Shown piece after piece: positions 45,559 to 54,202 of a DNA stretch of 64,000 nt (its first letter is position 1; each line of letters starts with the position of its first letter). This stretch comes from Sphingomonas pokkalii (GTDB lineage Bacteria > Pseudomonadota > Alphaproteobacteria > Sphingomonadales > Sphingomonadaceae): positions 2,476,731 to 2,540,730 of the forward strand of contig NZ_QENQ01000001.1 in the NCBI RefSeq assembly GCF_003096275.1, read 5' to 3'. Below the pieces are notes generated by a model, which did not search any database, was not told the origin of the DNA, and saw nothing but the letters and a program-made list of their open reading frames with translations. A program made the translations under genes and the position numbers.

Positions 45559-46452
45559 ATGTCTCCAGACACCAAGACCAGGGCGCTCGCGCCGGATGCG
45601 AGCGAGATCGAAACACATCTCGTGTCGCACCTTGTGGCAGCCATCGCCGAAAGCGCGACGCCCTTGACGCAGCACGCGATCAGCAAAGACGTGCTGGTAC
45701 AGGTAAAGGCGAAAACGAAGATCAAGCGCGTCAGGCCGTATTCGGGATCTGTGCGCGGGCGTGCTGGCAGCGGGAAATTTCGCTTCGTCCGAAAGGGGGA
45801 AACCGAAAGTCTGGAAAGCCCCGAGCAGATCGAGGCGCCGGACGTTTCGGCATCGGATCTTGCGCTTGCCGTGCGCAAGGCGCTTCGCGGCACGGTGGCG
45901 GAAAGCGGCGGGCAACTGGTTCTGCTCGATCCCAATGTCCTGCGCATTGCGGAGGTCGTCGACCGTGCGCTGCCATCGGCGCGCGACCATCATTCGGAAG
46001 CGACGATCGAAAAGCTGGTCGATGCGCTGGTAGAGACGCAGGATCCGGTCGCAACCATCCGCGCGCAGATCGACACGCGGAACGCCAAAGCGCGCGTCGC
46101 CTTCATGGGCAAGTTCATGACCTATTCGGCCGAAGAGGTAACCGCGGAGTCCGGCAGCCAGGCGCGCAACCGCAGCCAGACCGCCAGCCGTTGGAAGTCG
46201 GAAGGGAAGATCTTTTCGATCCCCTGGCTGGGCCAGGAACGATTCCCTGCCTTCCAGTTCAAGGACGGCCGGCCGCTCGCGGTCATCGCGGATATCTTGC
46301 GCGCATTGCCCGACAGCATGTCCGCATGGGAGACCGCCTTCTGGTTCGTATCCACCAATGGCTGGCTCGACGGCGCAGCACCATGCGACAAGCTCGCCGA
46401 CCCCAGGATTGTCGATGCCGCACGGCTTGAAGGTGAGGCGGTTATTGGATGA
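45559..46452 (+). CDS. putative antitoxin of a RES-type toxin-antitoxin pair (long form)
   Basis: A 297-residue protein immediately upstream of, and overlapping by four bases, a RES-domain toxin gene. The C-terminal third (about 185-285: SRWKSEGKIFSIPWLGQERFP then DGRPLAVIADIL and WFVSTNGWLDGA) resembles the MbcA/ParS/Xre antitoxin C-terminal domain. The first 180 residues are extra: a helical segment (IETHLVSHLVAAIAES), a basic KAKTKIKRVRPY stretch and another helical region. Typical RES antitoxins have 130-160 residues. Function inferred from position and the C-terminal similarity. Confidence 0.7.
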   Translation: MSPDTKTRALAPDASEIETHLVSHLVAAIAESATPLTQHAISKDVLVQVKAKTKIKRVRPYSGSVRGRAGSGKFRFVRKGETESLESPEQIEAPDVSASDLALAVRKALRGTVAESGGQLVLLDPNVLRIAEVVDRALPSARDHHSEATIEKLVDALVETQDPVATIRAQIDTRNAKARVAFMGKFMTYSAEEVTAESGSQARNRSQTASRWKSEGKIFSIPWLGQERFPAFQFKDGRPLAVIADILRALPDSMSAWETAFWFVSTNGWLDGAAPCDKLADPRIVDAARLEGEAVIG

Positions 46453-47096
46453 CGGGCGGGCCAAGCACCGGGCCAGTCCCCGCCCCGCCGGCCGATCTGG
46501 AATGTAGCGGCTTCTTGCTTGCGGCGGGAACACGGCTGCACCGCATTCATGACGACCAGTTTGCGCCCTGTGCGTTCAACCCGGGATATGGCCATTCTCG
46601 CTTTGCGCCTTTCGAGGTGGGCGGCGTCAAAATCCCCACGGCCTATGCCGCAACGAACCTGGAATGCGCGGTCTATGAAACCATCTTCCATGACATCGAT
46701 GCGACCGCGCCGATCAAATCGGTCCGCTGGTCTGCCCTGCAGCCGTTGCGCTACTCGATCGTGGAACTGAAGCGGGAAGTTTCGCTCGCAGCCCTGTTCT
46801 CGGCAGACCTGCTCAAATTGGGCCTGGAGCGGGGACAACTGATCGACACGCCGAAATCGACCTATCCGGCTACCCAGGCCTGGTCACCGGCGATTCACGG
46901 ATCGCCGGGCGCGCATGACGGGATGATCTGGGTTTCCCGCAAATTCGATCTTGAGAAGGCAATGATGCTCTTCGGTGACAGGATCAAAGCCGCCGATTGG
47001 GAGGTTGTCGAATCGACCTGGGTCACGCGTGATCCCGAAACGTTACGCACGGTCGAGGAGCTGGCAAACCGCTCGGGCATATTGATCGCCCGCTGA
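46449..47096 (+). CDS. RES-domain NAD+-degrading toxin
   Basis: A 215-residue RES-family protein. Known RES toxins phosphorolyse or hydrolyse NAD+ and stop growth until the antitoxin binds. The family triad region is recognisable: Arg in LHRIHDDQFAP (R32), Glu in ATNLECAVYETIFHD (E72 and E77), and Ser in MIWVSRKFD. The RES letters themselves fit this order. The ATG overlaps the upstream antitoxin stop by four bases. The base composition is slightly lower in GC than the neighbouring genes, as is common for mobile modules. Confidence 0.85.
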   Translation: MTGGPSTGPVPAPPADLECSGFLLAAGTRLHRIHDDQFAPCAFNPGYGHSRFAPFEVGGVKIPTAYAATNLECAVYETIFHDIDATAPIKSVRWSALQPLRYSIVELKREVSLAALFSADLLKLGLERGQLIDTPKSTYPATQAWSPAIHGSPGAHDGMIWVSRKFDLEKAMMLFGDRIKAADWEVVESTWVTRDPETLRTVEELANRSGILIAR

Positions 47097-47142
47097 CCAC
47101 GCCGCGCTGGCACCATGGTGCCAGCCACAGCCCTCCTGCCTC

Positions 47143-47940
47143 CTACTCCTCCTCCACCCCCGGCCACTCGATCACCCCGCGATAGGGCGACGCATTCTCC
47201 CCCACCCGGATGAAATGCGCCTCGGGATCGTCCTCCAGCGCGTCGGCTGCATCTTCGCCGCCGAGATCGATCTGCGCGTCCGCCGCCGCACGCCGGGCGG
47301 CGCAGGCTTCCAGTGCGGTGGCGATCGTCGCCTGCGCCTCGGCATCCAGCGTCACGCAGGCAAAATCCTCCAGCACCGCCGATGCGCGGTCGGTGCGCAG
47401 GGCGGCGCTGCCGCCGGAGCCATCGCCGGTGATCACCGTGCGCACTGTCGTGGTGCTCGCCGCCGCGGCCGCCTCGCCATCGCCATTGCCTGCCGCCGCG
47501 CGGGCGGAGAAATAGTTGATCGTGGTGCGCTTGCCATTCGCGTCCTGGCCATAATGGCGCAGGCAGAACATCAGCAGCGCATCGTTGCGCTTGCGGCGGA
47601 AGCCCATCAGCTTGCCGCGATCGAACACCGGGATCAGCTCGCCTTCGATCGCGCGGGTAAACGCTTCATCCTTCAATCGGGCCAGCCCGAAATCGAGCGC
47701 GGCATCCCAGGCGCGGCGAAAGTCCTCGGCGCCGTCCGCCCGGCGGAGCGTATAGGCGTTGGCCTGCGACATGTTCACCATATTCGCGGCCCGCCGCACC
47801 GATCCGGTATCGGCCAGCGCTTCGATGAATGCCTTTTGCCGCTCGGGCGTCCAGCCGTCATGGCGGTTCGTCTTGCGCGGCACCGGCTCGAACGCCGGCA
47901 AATCGCGCGCCTCACGCGCTACGGGAACCCGATTCTGCAT
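47143..47940 (-). CDS. HTH protein resembling a phage terminase small subunit
   Basis: A 265-residue protein. An N-terminal helix-turn-helix region (WTPERQKAFIEALADTGSV, RRAANMVNMSQANAYTLRR) looks like the DNA-binding part of terminase small subunits, and FGLARLKDEAFTRAIEGE follows. The C-terminal half is acidic and low in complexity (GEAAAAASTTTVRTV, DLGGEDAADALEDDPEA). There are no other phage genes here. The ATG at 47940 follows a strong GGGGGAG site; the frame is open to 47973. It is convergent with the RES toxin and could be a chromosomal regulator. Function unknown. Confidence 0.7.
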   Translation of the reverse strand: MQNRVPVAREARDLPAFEPVPRKTNRHDGWTPERQKAFIEALADTGSVRRAANMVNMSQANAYTLRRADGAEDFRRAWDAALDFGLARLKDEAFTRAIEGELIPVFDRGKLMGFRRKRNDALLMFCLRHYGQDANGKRTTINYFSARAAAGNGDGEAAAAASTTTVRTVITGDGSGGSAALRTDRASAVLEDFACVTLDAEAQATIATALEACAARRAAADAQIDLGGEDAADALEDDPEAHFIRVGENASPYRGVIEWPGVEEE

Positions 47941-48049
47941 CACCCCTGCTCCCCCAAATTGGCCAACCGGCAAGCCTGTACCGATTTTGGAGGCTGTAGG
48001 AAAGGATTTTGTTCTCTATTTGTTCACTACGACAGCGGAACAGGGCGAT

Positions 48050-48160
48050 CGCACAAACCCCGTCCTTCCGCGTAGGCGGGGATCCATTGGCGCCGATGCC
48101 GCGGTTCTTTCCCCGGAACGCAAGCCGAATGGATTCCTGCCTTCGCGGGAAGGCCGGGAT
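48050..48160. repeat. imperfect inverted repeat in the 47941-48221 gap
   Basis: The segment 48064-48090 and the reverse complement of 48125-48153 share most of a GGATTCCTGCCTTCGCGGGAAGG-like word in inverted order. This is a dispersed palindrome typical of sphingomonad-like genomes. The rest of the 281-base gap, which includes the promoter side of the terminase-like gene, shows no gene. Confidence 0.55.
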
Positions 48161-48221
48161 AGTATTGGGCGGGCACAACCTCCGACTGTCGACGGCGATT
48201 GCCCTGCCCGGCAGAGGAGGA

Positions 48222-48578
48222 TCAGGCGGCCGCCACCCCCTCGGCGAACTGATCATAGGCCCGCAGCGCATCGGCCGCGTACATCAGCGCCGGGCCGCCG
48301 CCCATATAGACGCACATCGCCATCACCTCGGCCACTTCCGCGCGGCTGGCGCCCATCCCCACCAGCGCCTTGGCGTGGAAGCCGATGCAACCGTCGCAGC
48401 GCTGGGTGACCCCGATCGCCAGCGCGATCAGCTCCTTGGTCTTGGCGTCGATGGCCCCTTCTGCACCGGCCGCCTTCGCCATGGCGTGGAAGCCCGCCAT
48501 CGTTTCGGGCGCCAGCTTCCGCAACTGCGCCGAATAGGCCGAAATGTCCTGGGTGAGCGCGCGATAATCCTTGGCCAT
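48222..48578 (-). CDS. carboxymuconolactone decarboxylase-family (AhpD-like) protein
   Basis: A 118-residue CMD-family protein with the redox CxxC-type active site C61/C64 and H68 in QRCDGCIGFHAKAL, and the conserved E in EVAEVMAMCVYMGGGPA. Such proteins act as peroxidase-linked disulfide reductases (AhpD) or related thiol redox enzymes. The ribosome site GGGAG precedes ATG 48578. It diverges from the ArsR regulator across a 50-base palindrome-containing region, so both directions are probably controlled by it. Confidence 0.88.
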   Translation of the reverse strand: MAKDYRALTQDISAYSAQLRKLAPETMAGFHAMAKAAGAEGAIDAKTKELIALAIGVTQRCDGCIGFHAKALVGMGASRAEVAEVMAMCVYMGGGPALMYAADALRAYDQFAEGVAAA

Positions 48579-48600
48579 GGGGCAACTCCCAATTGATTCA

Positions 48601-48626
48601 CATATCTATTAATTGATATAGATGTG
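48601..48626. promoter_or_regulatory. palindromic operator between CMD and arsR-like genes
   Basis: CATATCTAT (48601-48609) and ATAGATGTG (48618-48626) are inverted repeats with 8 of 9 positions paired and an 8-base spacer, in a very AT-rich divergent promoter region. The right arm ends two bases before the regulator ATG, so binding should block its own expression. This is the expected layout for an ArsR-type repressor such as BigR or SqrR. Confidence 0.65.
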
Positions 48627-48628
48627 GA

Positions 48629-48958
48629 ATGAAGGCAAGTCCCCCCGTGCATTCCCTGATGGAAGCGATGGCGCCCAAGGCGGCCGGCGCTGCCGCCTTG
48701 CTCTCCGGCCTGGCCAACCCCCACCGGCTGATGATCCTGTGCGCGCTGGTGGAAGGCGAACGCAACGTCGGCGCGTTGATCGCGGCAACCGGCATCGCCC
48801 CGACCTCGATGTCGCAACACCTCAATAAGCTGAAAGACGAGGGCATCGTCACCGCCCGGCGCGCGCATCGCACGCTGTTCTATTCGATCACCCACCCCGC
48901 CGCCCGTGACCTGATGGCGGTGCTCCACGCGCATTTCTGCGGAAAGGAAGAGGCATGA
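48629..48958 (+). CDS. ArsR-family regulator of the BigR/SqrR (persulfide-sensing) type
   Basis: A 109-residue winged-helix repressor. The recognition helix is in IAPTSMSQHLNKLKDEG. C38 in MILCALVEG and C104 in HFCGKEEA are 66 residues apart, the same spacing as the persulfide-reacting pair of SqrR and BigR. No metal-binding CxC motif of the ArsR/SmtB metal sensors is present. The stop overlaps the ATG of the rhodanese gene. The persulfide role is inferred from the cysteines and the sulfur-transferase partner. Confidence 0.85.
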   Translation: MKASPPVHSLMEAMAPKAAGAAALLSGLANPHRLMILCALVEGERNVGALIAATGIAPTSMSQHLNKLKDEGIVTARRAHRTLFYSITHPAARDLMAVLHAHFCGKEEA

Positions 48959-49482
48959 CTGCCACCATCGACGCCCGCGAGGCGCACCGCCTGCTCGCCC
49001 GCGGCGACGCACTACTGATCGATGTGCGCGAACCAGACGAATTTCGTGCGAGCCATATCCCCTATGCCGCATCGATGCCGCTCGGCGCGCTGCCGTCGCT
49101 GCTCGCGGATGCCGTTCTACCGGCCGGTCGCCTGCTGATCTTCCAATGCCAGAAGGGCGGGCGCGGCGGCCAGGCTTGTGCGCTGGCAGAAGGGATGCTG
49201 GGCGATCGGGTGCGCAACCTCACCGGCGGGATCGAGGCCTGGGCCGCAGCCGGGCTGCCGCTGGCGGGCGCGGGCGCACCGCGTGTCTCGATCTTCCGCC
49301 AGGTGCAGATGATCGTCGGCCTGCTCGTGCTGGGCTTCACGCTGCTGGGGCTGGCGGGGTTCGCGCCGGGCTTCTACGCAGCCGGGTTCTTCGGTTTCAT
49401 GCTCGCATTCGCCGGGTTCAGCGGCTGGTGTGGACTGGGGATGCTGCTGCAGCGGATGCCCTGGAACCAGGGGGCGGCCTGA
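48955..49482 (+). CDS. rhodanese with C-terminal DUF2892 membrane helices (YgaP-like)
   Basis: Sulfurtransferase of 175 residues. The rhodanese domain covers 1-105, with the active-site cysteine C65 in FQCQKGGRGG. A C-terminal DUF2892-type helix pair (about 115-165, VGLLVLGFTLLGLAGFAPGF) anchors it in the inner membrane. E. coli YgaP has the same layout and is also encoded next to an ArsR-type regulator. It overlaps the regulator gene by four bases. It should take up or release sulfane sulfur during sulfide or cyanide stress. Confidence 0.9.
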   Translation: MTATIDAREAHRLLARGDALLIDVREPDEFRASHIPYAASMPLGALPSLLADAVLPAGRLLIFQCQKGGRGGQACALAEGMLGDRVRNLTGGIEAWAAAGLPLAGAGAPRVSIFRQVQMIVGLLVLGFTLLGLAGFAPGFYAAGFFGFMLAFAGFSGWCGLGMLLQRMPWNQGAA

Positions 49483-49493
49483 GCCCTCCCCAC

Positions 49494-49528
49494 GAAAAAG
49501 CCCCCGCCGTTGCCGGCAGGGGGCCTTT
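49494..49528. terminator. bidirectional terminator between rhodanese and typA
   Basis: AAAAAG, a GC-rich stem (GCCCCCGCCG / CGGCAGGGGGC, one bulge) and CCTTT form a hairpin between two convergent genes. The A-run on the left and T-run on the right make it usable in both directions. It lies 12 bases from the rhodanese stop and 21 bases from the typA stop. Confidence 0.75.
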
Positions 49529-49548
49529 CTGCACCGCATCGGCGCGCC

Positions 49549-51390
49549 TCAGGCGGCCGACTTCGCCCGGCTGGCGCGCTTGCGCTCGTTCGGGTCGAGG
49601 AAGCGCTTGCGCAGGCGGATGTTCTTCGGCGTCACTTCCACCATCTCGTCGTCGTCGATGTACGCAATGGCCTGTTCCAGCGTCATCTTCTTCGGCGGAG
49701 TCAGGCGGATCGCGTCGTCCTTGCCGCCCGAAGCGCGGAAGTTGGTCAACTGCTTCGCCTTCATCGGATTGACCTCGAGGTCTTCCGTCTTGGCGTTCTC
49801 GCCGATGATCATGCCTTCATACAGCGCTTCGCCATGGCCGACGAACAGGATGCCGCGCTCTTCGAGCGGACCCAGCGCATAGCCTTGGGCTTCGCCGGCG
49901 CCGTTGGAGATCAGCACGCCGTTCTTGCGGCCTTCGATCTTGCCCTTGTACGGCCCGTACTTCTCGAACAGGCGGTTCATGATGCCGGTGCCGCGGGTGT
50001 CCGACAGGAACTCCCCGTGATAGCCGATCAGGCCGCGCGACGGTGCCGAGAAGGTGATGCGGGTCTTGCCGCCACCCGACGGACGCATGTCGGTCATCTC
50101 GGCCTTGCGCTGGTTCATCTTGTCGACGACCGTGCCGGAGAATTCTTCGTCCACGTCGATCACGACGGTTTCGTACGGCTCTTCACGGCCGTTCTCGCCT
50201 TCCTGGAACAGCACGCGCGGACGGCTGATGCCGAGCTCGAAGCCTTCGCGACGCATCGTCTCAATCAGCACGCCAAGCTGAAGCTCGCCGCGGCCGGCGA
50301 CTTCGAAGCTGTCCTTGTCCTCGCTCTCGGTGATCTTGATCGCGACGTTCGATTCCGCTTCGCGGAACAGGCGGTCGCGGATCATGCGGCTGGTCACCTT
50401 GGTGCCTTCGCGGCCCGCCATCGGCGAGTCGTTGACGGCGAAGCGCATCGACAGCGTCGGCGGATCGATCGGCTGCGCCTGCAGCGGCACGCTGACCGAG
50501 GTATCCGCGATGGTGTTCGACACGGTGGCGACGGCGAGGCCGGCAAGGCTGATGATGTCGCCCGCCTTGGCTTCGTCGACCGGCACGCGGTCCAGGCCAC
50601 GGAACGACAGGATCTTGGAAGCGCGACCGGTCTCGATGATCTTGCCGTCATTGTCGAGCGCGTGGATCGGCTGGTTCAGGCGCACCGTGCCGCTCTCGAC
50701 ACGGCCGGTGAGGATACGGCCGAGGAAGTTGTCGCGGTCGAGCAGCGTGACGAGGAACTTGAACTCCGCGTCCGGGTCCACCTTTGGCGGCGGGACATGT
50801 TCGACGATCTTTTCGAATAGCGGGGTCAGCGTGCCCTCGCGCGCATCCGGATCGGTCGAGGCATAGCCGTTACGGCCCGAGGCGTATAGCACCGGGAAGT
50901 CGAGTTGTTCGTCGGTTGCTTCGAGCGTGACAAAGAGATCGAACACTTCGTCGAGCACTTCCTGCACGCGCGAATCGGCACGGTCGATCTTGTTGACGAC
51001 CACGATCGGACGCAGGCCCAGCTTCAGCGCCTTGCCGGTGACGAACTTGGTCTGCGGCATCGCGCCTTCGGACGAATCGACCAGCAGGATCACGCCGTCG
51101 ACCATGCTCAGGATGCGCTCCACCTCGCCGCCGAAGTCGGCGTGGCCGGGCGTGTCGACGATGTTGATGCGGATGCTGTTCTCTTCCGTGCCGTCCGGCG
51201 ACCAGTCGACCGAGGTCGGCTTGGCGAGAATCGTGATCCCGCGCTCCTTTTCGAGGTCGTTCGAGTCCATCGCACGCTCTTCGACGCGCTGGTTGTCACG
51301 GAAGGTGCCGGACTGGCGGAAGAGCTGGTCGACGAGGGTGGTCTTGCCATGGTCGACGTGCGCGATGATCGCGACGTTGCGGAGATTCAT
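49549..51390 (-). CDS. typA: translational GTPase TypA/BipA
   Basis: Ribosome-associated GTPase of the EF-G/LepA group, involved in 50S assembly and stress adaptation. 613 residues. G1 HVDHGKTT starts at 11; the switch has [10 protein letters not shown]3 DTPGHADF and G4 VNKIDRAD. The C-terminal BipA-specific part contains [20 protein letters not shown]. The ATG at 51390 follows CAGGAAATCGC and gives [16 protein letters not shown], the family start. The basic tail [22 protein letters not shown] is typical. Confidence 0.97.
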   Translation of the reverse strand: MNLRNVAIIAHVDHGKTTLVDQLFRQSGTFRDNQRVEERAMDSNDLEKERGITILAKPTSVDWSPDGTEENSIRINIVDTPGHADFGGEVERILSMVDGVILLVDSSEGAMPQTKFVTGKALKLGLRPIVVVNKIDRADSRVQEVLDEVFDLFVTLEATDEQLDFPVLYASGRNGYASTDPDAREGTLTPLFEKIVEHVPPPKVDPDAEFKFLVTLLDRDNFLGRILTGRVESGTVRLNQPIHALDNDGKIIETGRASKILSFRGLDRVPVDEAKAGDIISLAGLAVATVSNTIADTSVSVPLQAQPIDPPTLSMRFAVNDSPMAGREGTKVTSRMIRDRLFREAESNVAIKITESEDKDSFEVAGRGELQLGVLIETMRREGFELGISRPRVLFQEGENGREEPYETVVIDVDEEFSGTVVDKMNQRKAEMTDMRPSGGGKTRITFSAPSRGLIGYHGEFLSDTRGTGIMNRLFEKYGPYKGKIEGRKNGVLISNGAGEAQGYALGPLEERGILFVGHGEALYEGMIIGENAKTEDLEVNPMKAKQLTNFRASGGKDDAIRLTPPKKMTLEQAIAYIDDDEMVEVTPKNIRLRKRFLDPNERKRASRAKSAA

Positions 51391-51492
51391 GCGATTTCCT
51401 GATTGGCGCGGAAGCGCGCGTTCGGGCGGCCCCATAGCGGAATTTGTGCGCCGCGGGAAGGCCCCCCGCCAACAGCGATGTCCCGGTTCGGT

Positions 51493-52026
51493 CTAGGCGA
51501 TCCGATAGACCGTGATTCGCACGGCCGGGCCGGAACCGGGAGGCGGCGCGCCGATCGTGCCCGTGAACACCGATTGGTTCAACCAGCCATGCGGCCCTTC
51601 CGGCACCTCGAACCAGGGAATCGTGCGCAGATAGGGCCGCGCCGGATCGCGACTGATCAGCCCCTTGTTGATGACGTGGATCAGCGTGCCGTCCTCCGCC
51701 TGCATCATATAATCGGCATAAACGTCGAGGCAGCCGTCCGGCCGCTCCAGTTGCCAGTCCATGCCGCCGGGCAGCACCTTACCGCGGATCCGCGGCCCTT
51801 CGAAGGTACCACCGGTAATCGGAATGCGATTGCGCGTGCCATAGGGGGTCTTGCCCACCGGAGTGGCGGGCGCCAGCGTTACAATCGCTTCATAGGCGAA
51901 TTCCAGCGGCAGGCTGTGCAGCCGCTCGGGTCCGGCGCCTTGCGCCAGTGCGCGATCCGCACCGCCGGCGGCAAGGCCGATCGCGCCCAATGTGCCGAGA
52001 AGCTCGCGCCGCGCGACCCCACCCAT
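51493..52026 (-). CDS. DUF3237-domain secreted protein
   Basis: A 177-residue protein. The N-terminus has a Tat-like [17 protein letters not shown] signal with cleavage near RALAQ. The body carries [35 protein letters not shown] and the [19 protein letters not shown] signature of DUF3237, a family of unknown function. ATG 52026 is chosen because CGGGAG lies seven bases upstream; ATGs at 52041 and 52056 are in frame without good ribosome sites. It lies between typA and telA. Confidence 0.8.
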   Translation of the reverse strand: MGGVARRELLGTLGAIGLAAGGADRALAQGAGPERLHSLPLEFAYEAIVTLAPATPVGKTPYGTRNRIPITGGTFEGPRIRGKVLPGGMDWQLERPDGCLDVYADYMMQAEDGTLIHVINKGLISRDPARPYLRTIPWFEVPEGPHGWLNQSVFTGTIGAPPPGSGPAVRITVYRIA

Positions 52027-52176
52027 ATCGCTCTCCCGCATAACAAGTACCGTCATAAGCGCCAGGCAGCGCGCCGGAATCAAGTTGAATCCCGCAGTGT
52101 GGTATCTACATGACACGCTTGCGGGACGCCCGCTTCGCCTGCATGGTTGCGGCACGGAGTTGGAGAGAGAGTGACG

Positions 52177-53385
52177 ATGGCGACGGAAACTGCGACGGCC
52201 GATCAGAACCTGGTGCTGACGCCCCCCGATCCCGTTCCGGTTGTGGCGCCGGAAAAGGCTGCCGGACTCGTGCCCGTGGAAGACACCAAGAAGACCGAAC
52301 TCGACAAGCGCGTCGACGGCTTCATCGACGATCTGATCGCGCAGGACGTGAACTCGCCGGAGTTCGGCAAGCGCGTCGATGCGATCGCGGCGATGGGCCA
52401 GAAGGAAATCCGCGACGCCGCTGGCCAGTCGAACCGCTTCCTCGATCGCCCGGTCCGCGCGATGGGCAGCGACGGCGGCGTCGGCGCCGACCTGCTGGCG
52501 CTGCGCAAGACGGTGGAGGAGCTCGATCCCTCGCGCAACGGCAAGCTGATCGGCGGCAAGGACGGTTTCCTGTCGAAGCTCTTCGGCGGCGGCGGCGGGC
52601 TCACCCAGTATTTCCGCAAGTACCAGTCGTCGCAGAGCCACATCAACGCGGTGCTCAAGAGCCTGGCCAACGGCAAGGACGAGCTGCTGCAGGACAATGC
52701 CGCGATCGCCACCGAGCGCGCCAATCTGTGGAACGCGATGGGGCGCCTGGAGCAGATGATCTATCTCTCCAAGGCGATGGACGCGAAGCTCGAGGACAAG
52801 GCCAACGAGCTGGATCACACCGATCCCGCCAAGGCCAAGGCGATCCGCGAGACCGCGCTCTTCTATGTCCGCCAGCGCACCCAGGATCTGCTCACCCAGA
52901 TGGCGGTGACGGTGCAGGGCTATCTCGCGCTCGATCTGGTCAAGAAGAACAATGTCGAGCTGATCAAGGGCGTCGACCGCGCCTCGACCACCACCGTCTC
53001 GGCACTGCGCACCGCGGTGACCGTCGCGCAGGCGCTCAACAACCAGAAGCTGGTGCTCGACCAGATCACCGCGCTCAACACCACGACGGCCAACCTGATC
53101 GAATCGACCGGCCAGCTGCTCAAGAGCCAGACCGCGGCGATCCACGAACAGGCGGCGAGCGCGACGATTCCCGTCGAGACGCTGCAGCGCGCCTTCCAGA
53201 ACATCTATGACACGATGGACGCGATCGACACCTTCAAGCTGAAGGCGCTCGACAGCATGAAGGTGACCGTCAACACGCTGTCGAACGAAGTCGAGAAGTC
53301 GAAGGGCTATATCGCCCGCGCCGAGGGCGCCGAGCAGAACCGCCTGAGCGGCCCGGCCGACGGCTTCAAGCTGGAGGCGATGTAA
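52177..53385 (+). CDS. telA: TelA-family toxic-anion resistance protein
   Basis: A 402-residue, largely helical cytoplasmic protein of the TelA/YaaN family, linked to tellurite and other toxic-anion tolerance though the mechanism is not settled. The central region with LAALRKTVEELDP-like and FGGGGGLTQYFRKYQSSQSH segments and the long coiled helices (AIATERANLWNAM, KANELDHTDPAKAKA) are typical. The C-terminal part has ESTGQLLKSQT. ATG 52177 follows TTGGAGAGAGAG. The next gene begins 6 bases on, and the two form a conserved pair. Confidence 0.88.
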   Translation: MATETATADQNLVLTPPDPVPVVAPEKAAGLVPVEDTKKTELDKRVDGFIDDLIAQDVNSPEFGKRVDAIAAMGQKEIRDAAGQSNRFLDRPVRAMGSDGGVGADLLALRKTVEELDPSRNGKLIGGKDGFLSKLFGGGGGLTQYFRKYQSSQSHINAVLKSLANGKDELLQDNAAIATERANLWNAMGRLEQMIYLSKAMDAKLEDKANELDHTDPAKAKAIRETALFYVRQRTQDLLTQMAVTVQGYLALDLVKKNNVELIKGVDRASTTTVSALRTAVTVAQALNNQKLVLDQITALNTTTANLIESTGQLLKSQTAAIHEQAASATIPVETLQRAFQNIYDTMDAIDTFKLKALDSMKVTVNTLSNEVEKSKGYIARAEGAEQNRLSGPADGFKLEAM

Positions 53386-53391
53386 GCCGCG

Positions 53392-54102
53392 ATGCCGAGT
53401 GACGTGGACCGCCTGCTCGCCCGCGGCGAGGAACTGATCGAGCGTTCGCGCGCCCGCACCGAAGGCGCGCTCGCCACCCGCACGCGCAAGCGGCGCGAGG
53501 CGGAGATCCTCGCCCGGCTCGGCCGGATCGCGGCGGCGGATGCAGTGATCATCCTCGCCGCGATCGTCATCGGCATGTTCGTGCCGCTTGGCATGTTCGG
53601 TGCGCTGGCGGTGATGGCGCTGCTGATCCTGGCGACGTTCGTCTTCGCCTCGCTGCCCGTCACCAGCGCGCCGCGCGTCGAGCAGTTGGTGCAGGTGCCG
53701 CTCAAGGCGCTGCCCGCCACCACCGAGCGCTGGCTGGAAACGCAGCGGCTGGCCCTGCCCGCCCCCGCCCGCACGCTGGTCGATTCGATCGGGGTGAAGC
53801 TGGAGACGCTGGCGCCGCAACTCGCGCGGCTGGACGAAAGCTCGCCCGCTGCCAACGAAGTCCGCAAGCTGATCGGCGAACAGCTGCCGGAACTCGTCAA
53901 TGGCTATGGCCGCGTGCCGGCGCCGCTGCGTGCCGTGCCCCGCAACGGCCTTACCCCGGATCAGCAGCTCGCGCAGGGCCTGCAGGTGATCGACGAGGAA
54001 ATCGCCGAGATGACGGCGCAGCTTGCGCAAGGCGACCTCGATGCGCTGGCGACGCGCGGCCATTTCCTCCAGATCAAGTACAAGGACGACGAACTGGGCT
54101 GA
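53392..54102 (+). CDS. XpaC-like membrane protein paired with TelA
   Basis: A 236-residue protein. A basic N-terminal helix (residues 1-45) is followed by a hydrophobic hairpin (about 50-90, VIILAAIVIGMFVPLGMFG). Helical domains follow with PARTLVDSIGVKLETLA and LQVIDEEIAEMTAQLAQGDLDAL. The order telA followed by a TM-hairpin plus helical protein matches the Bacillus yaaN-xpaC and related alphaproteobacterial pairs. The molecular role is unknown. The stop is followed by a 100-base gap to the M61 gene without a clear terminator. Confidence 0.75.
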   Translation: MPSDVDRLLARGEELIERSRARTEGALATRTRKRREAEILARLGRIAAADAVIILAAIVIGMFVPLGMFGALAVMALLILATFVFASLPVTSAPRVEQLVQVPLKALPATTERWLETQRLALPAPARTLVDSIGVKLETLAPQLARLDESSPAANEVRKLIGEQLPELVNGYGRVPAPLRAVPRNGLTPDQQLAQGLQVIDEEIAEMTAQLAQGDLDALATRGHFLQIKYKDDELG

Positions 54103-54202
54103 GCCTTTTCACCCCTTGCCCCTGGGACATTCCCGAGCAACAATGTTACGCGATCCGGGCGCTTTCTTGCTCGTGAGAAGCACATAAAAGGGGCCGTTGC
54201 CG

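Noticed and set aside
51493-54063. 856-codon minus-strand frame including the DUF3237 gene
   Set aside because: Only the last 178 codons form the DUF3237 protein. The rest is antisense to telA and its partner gene.
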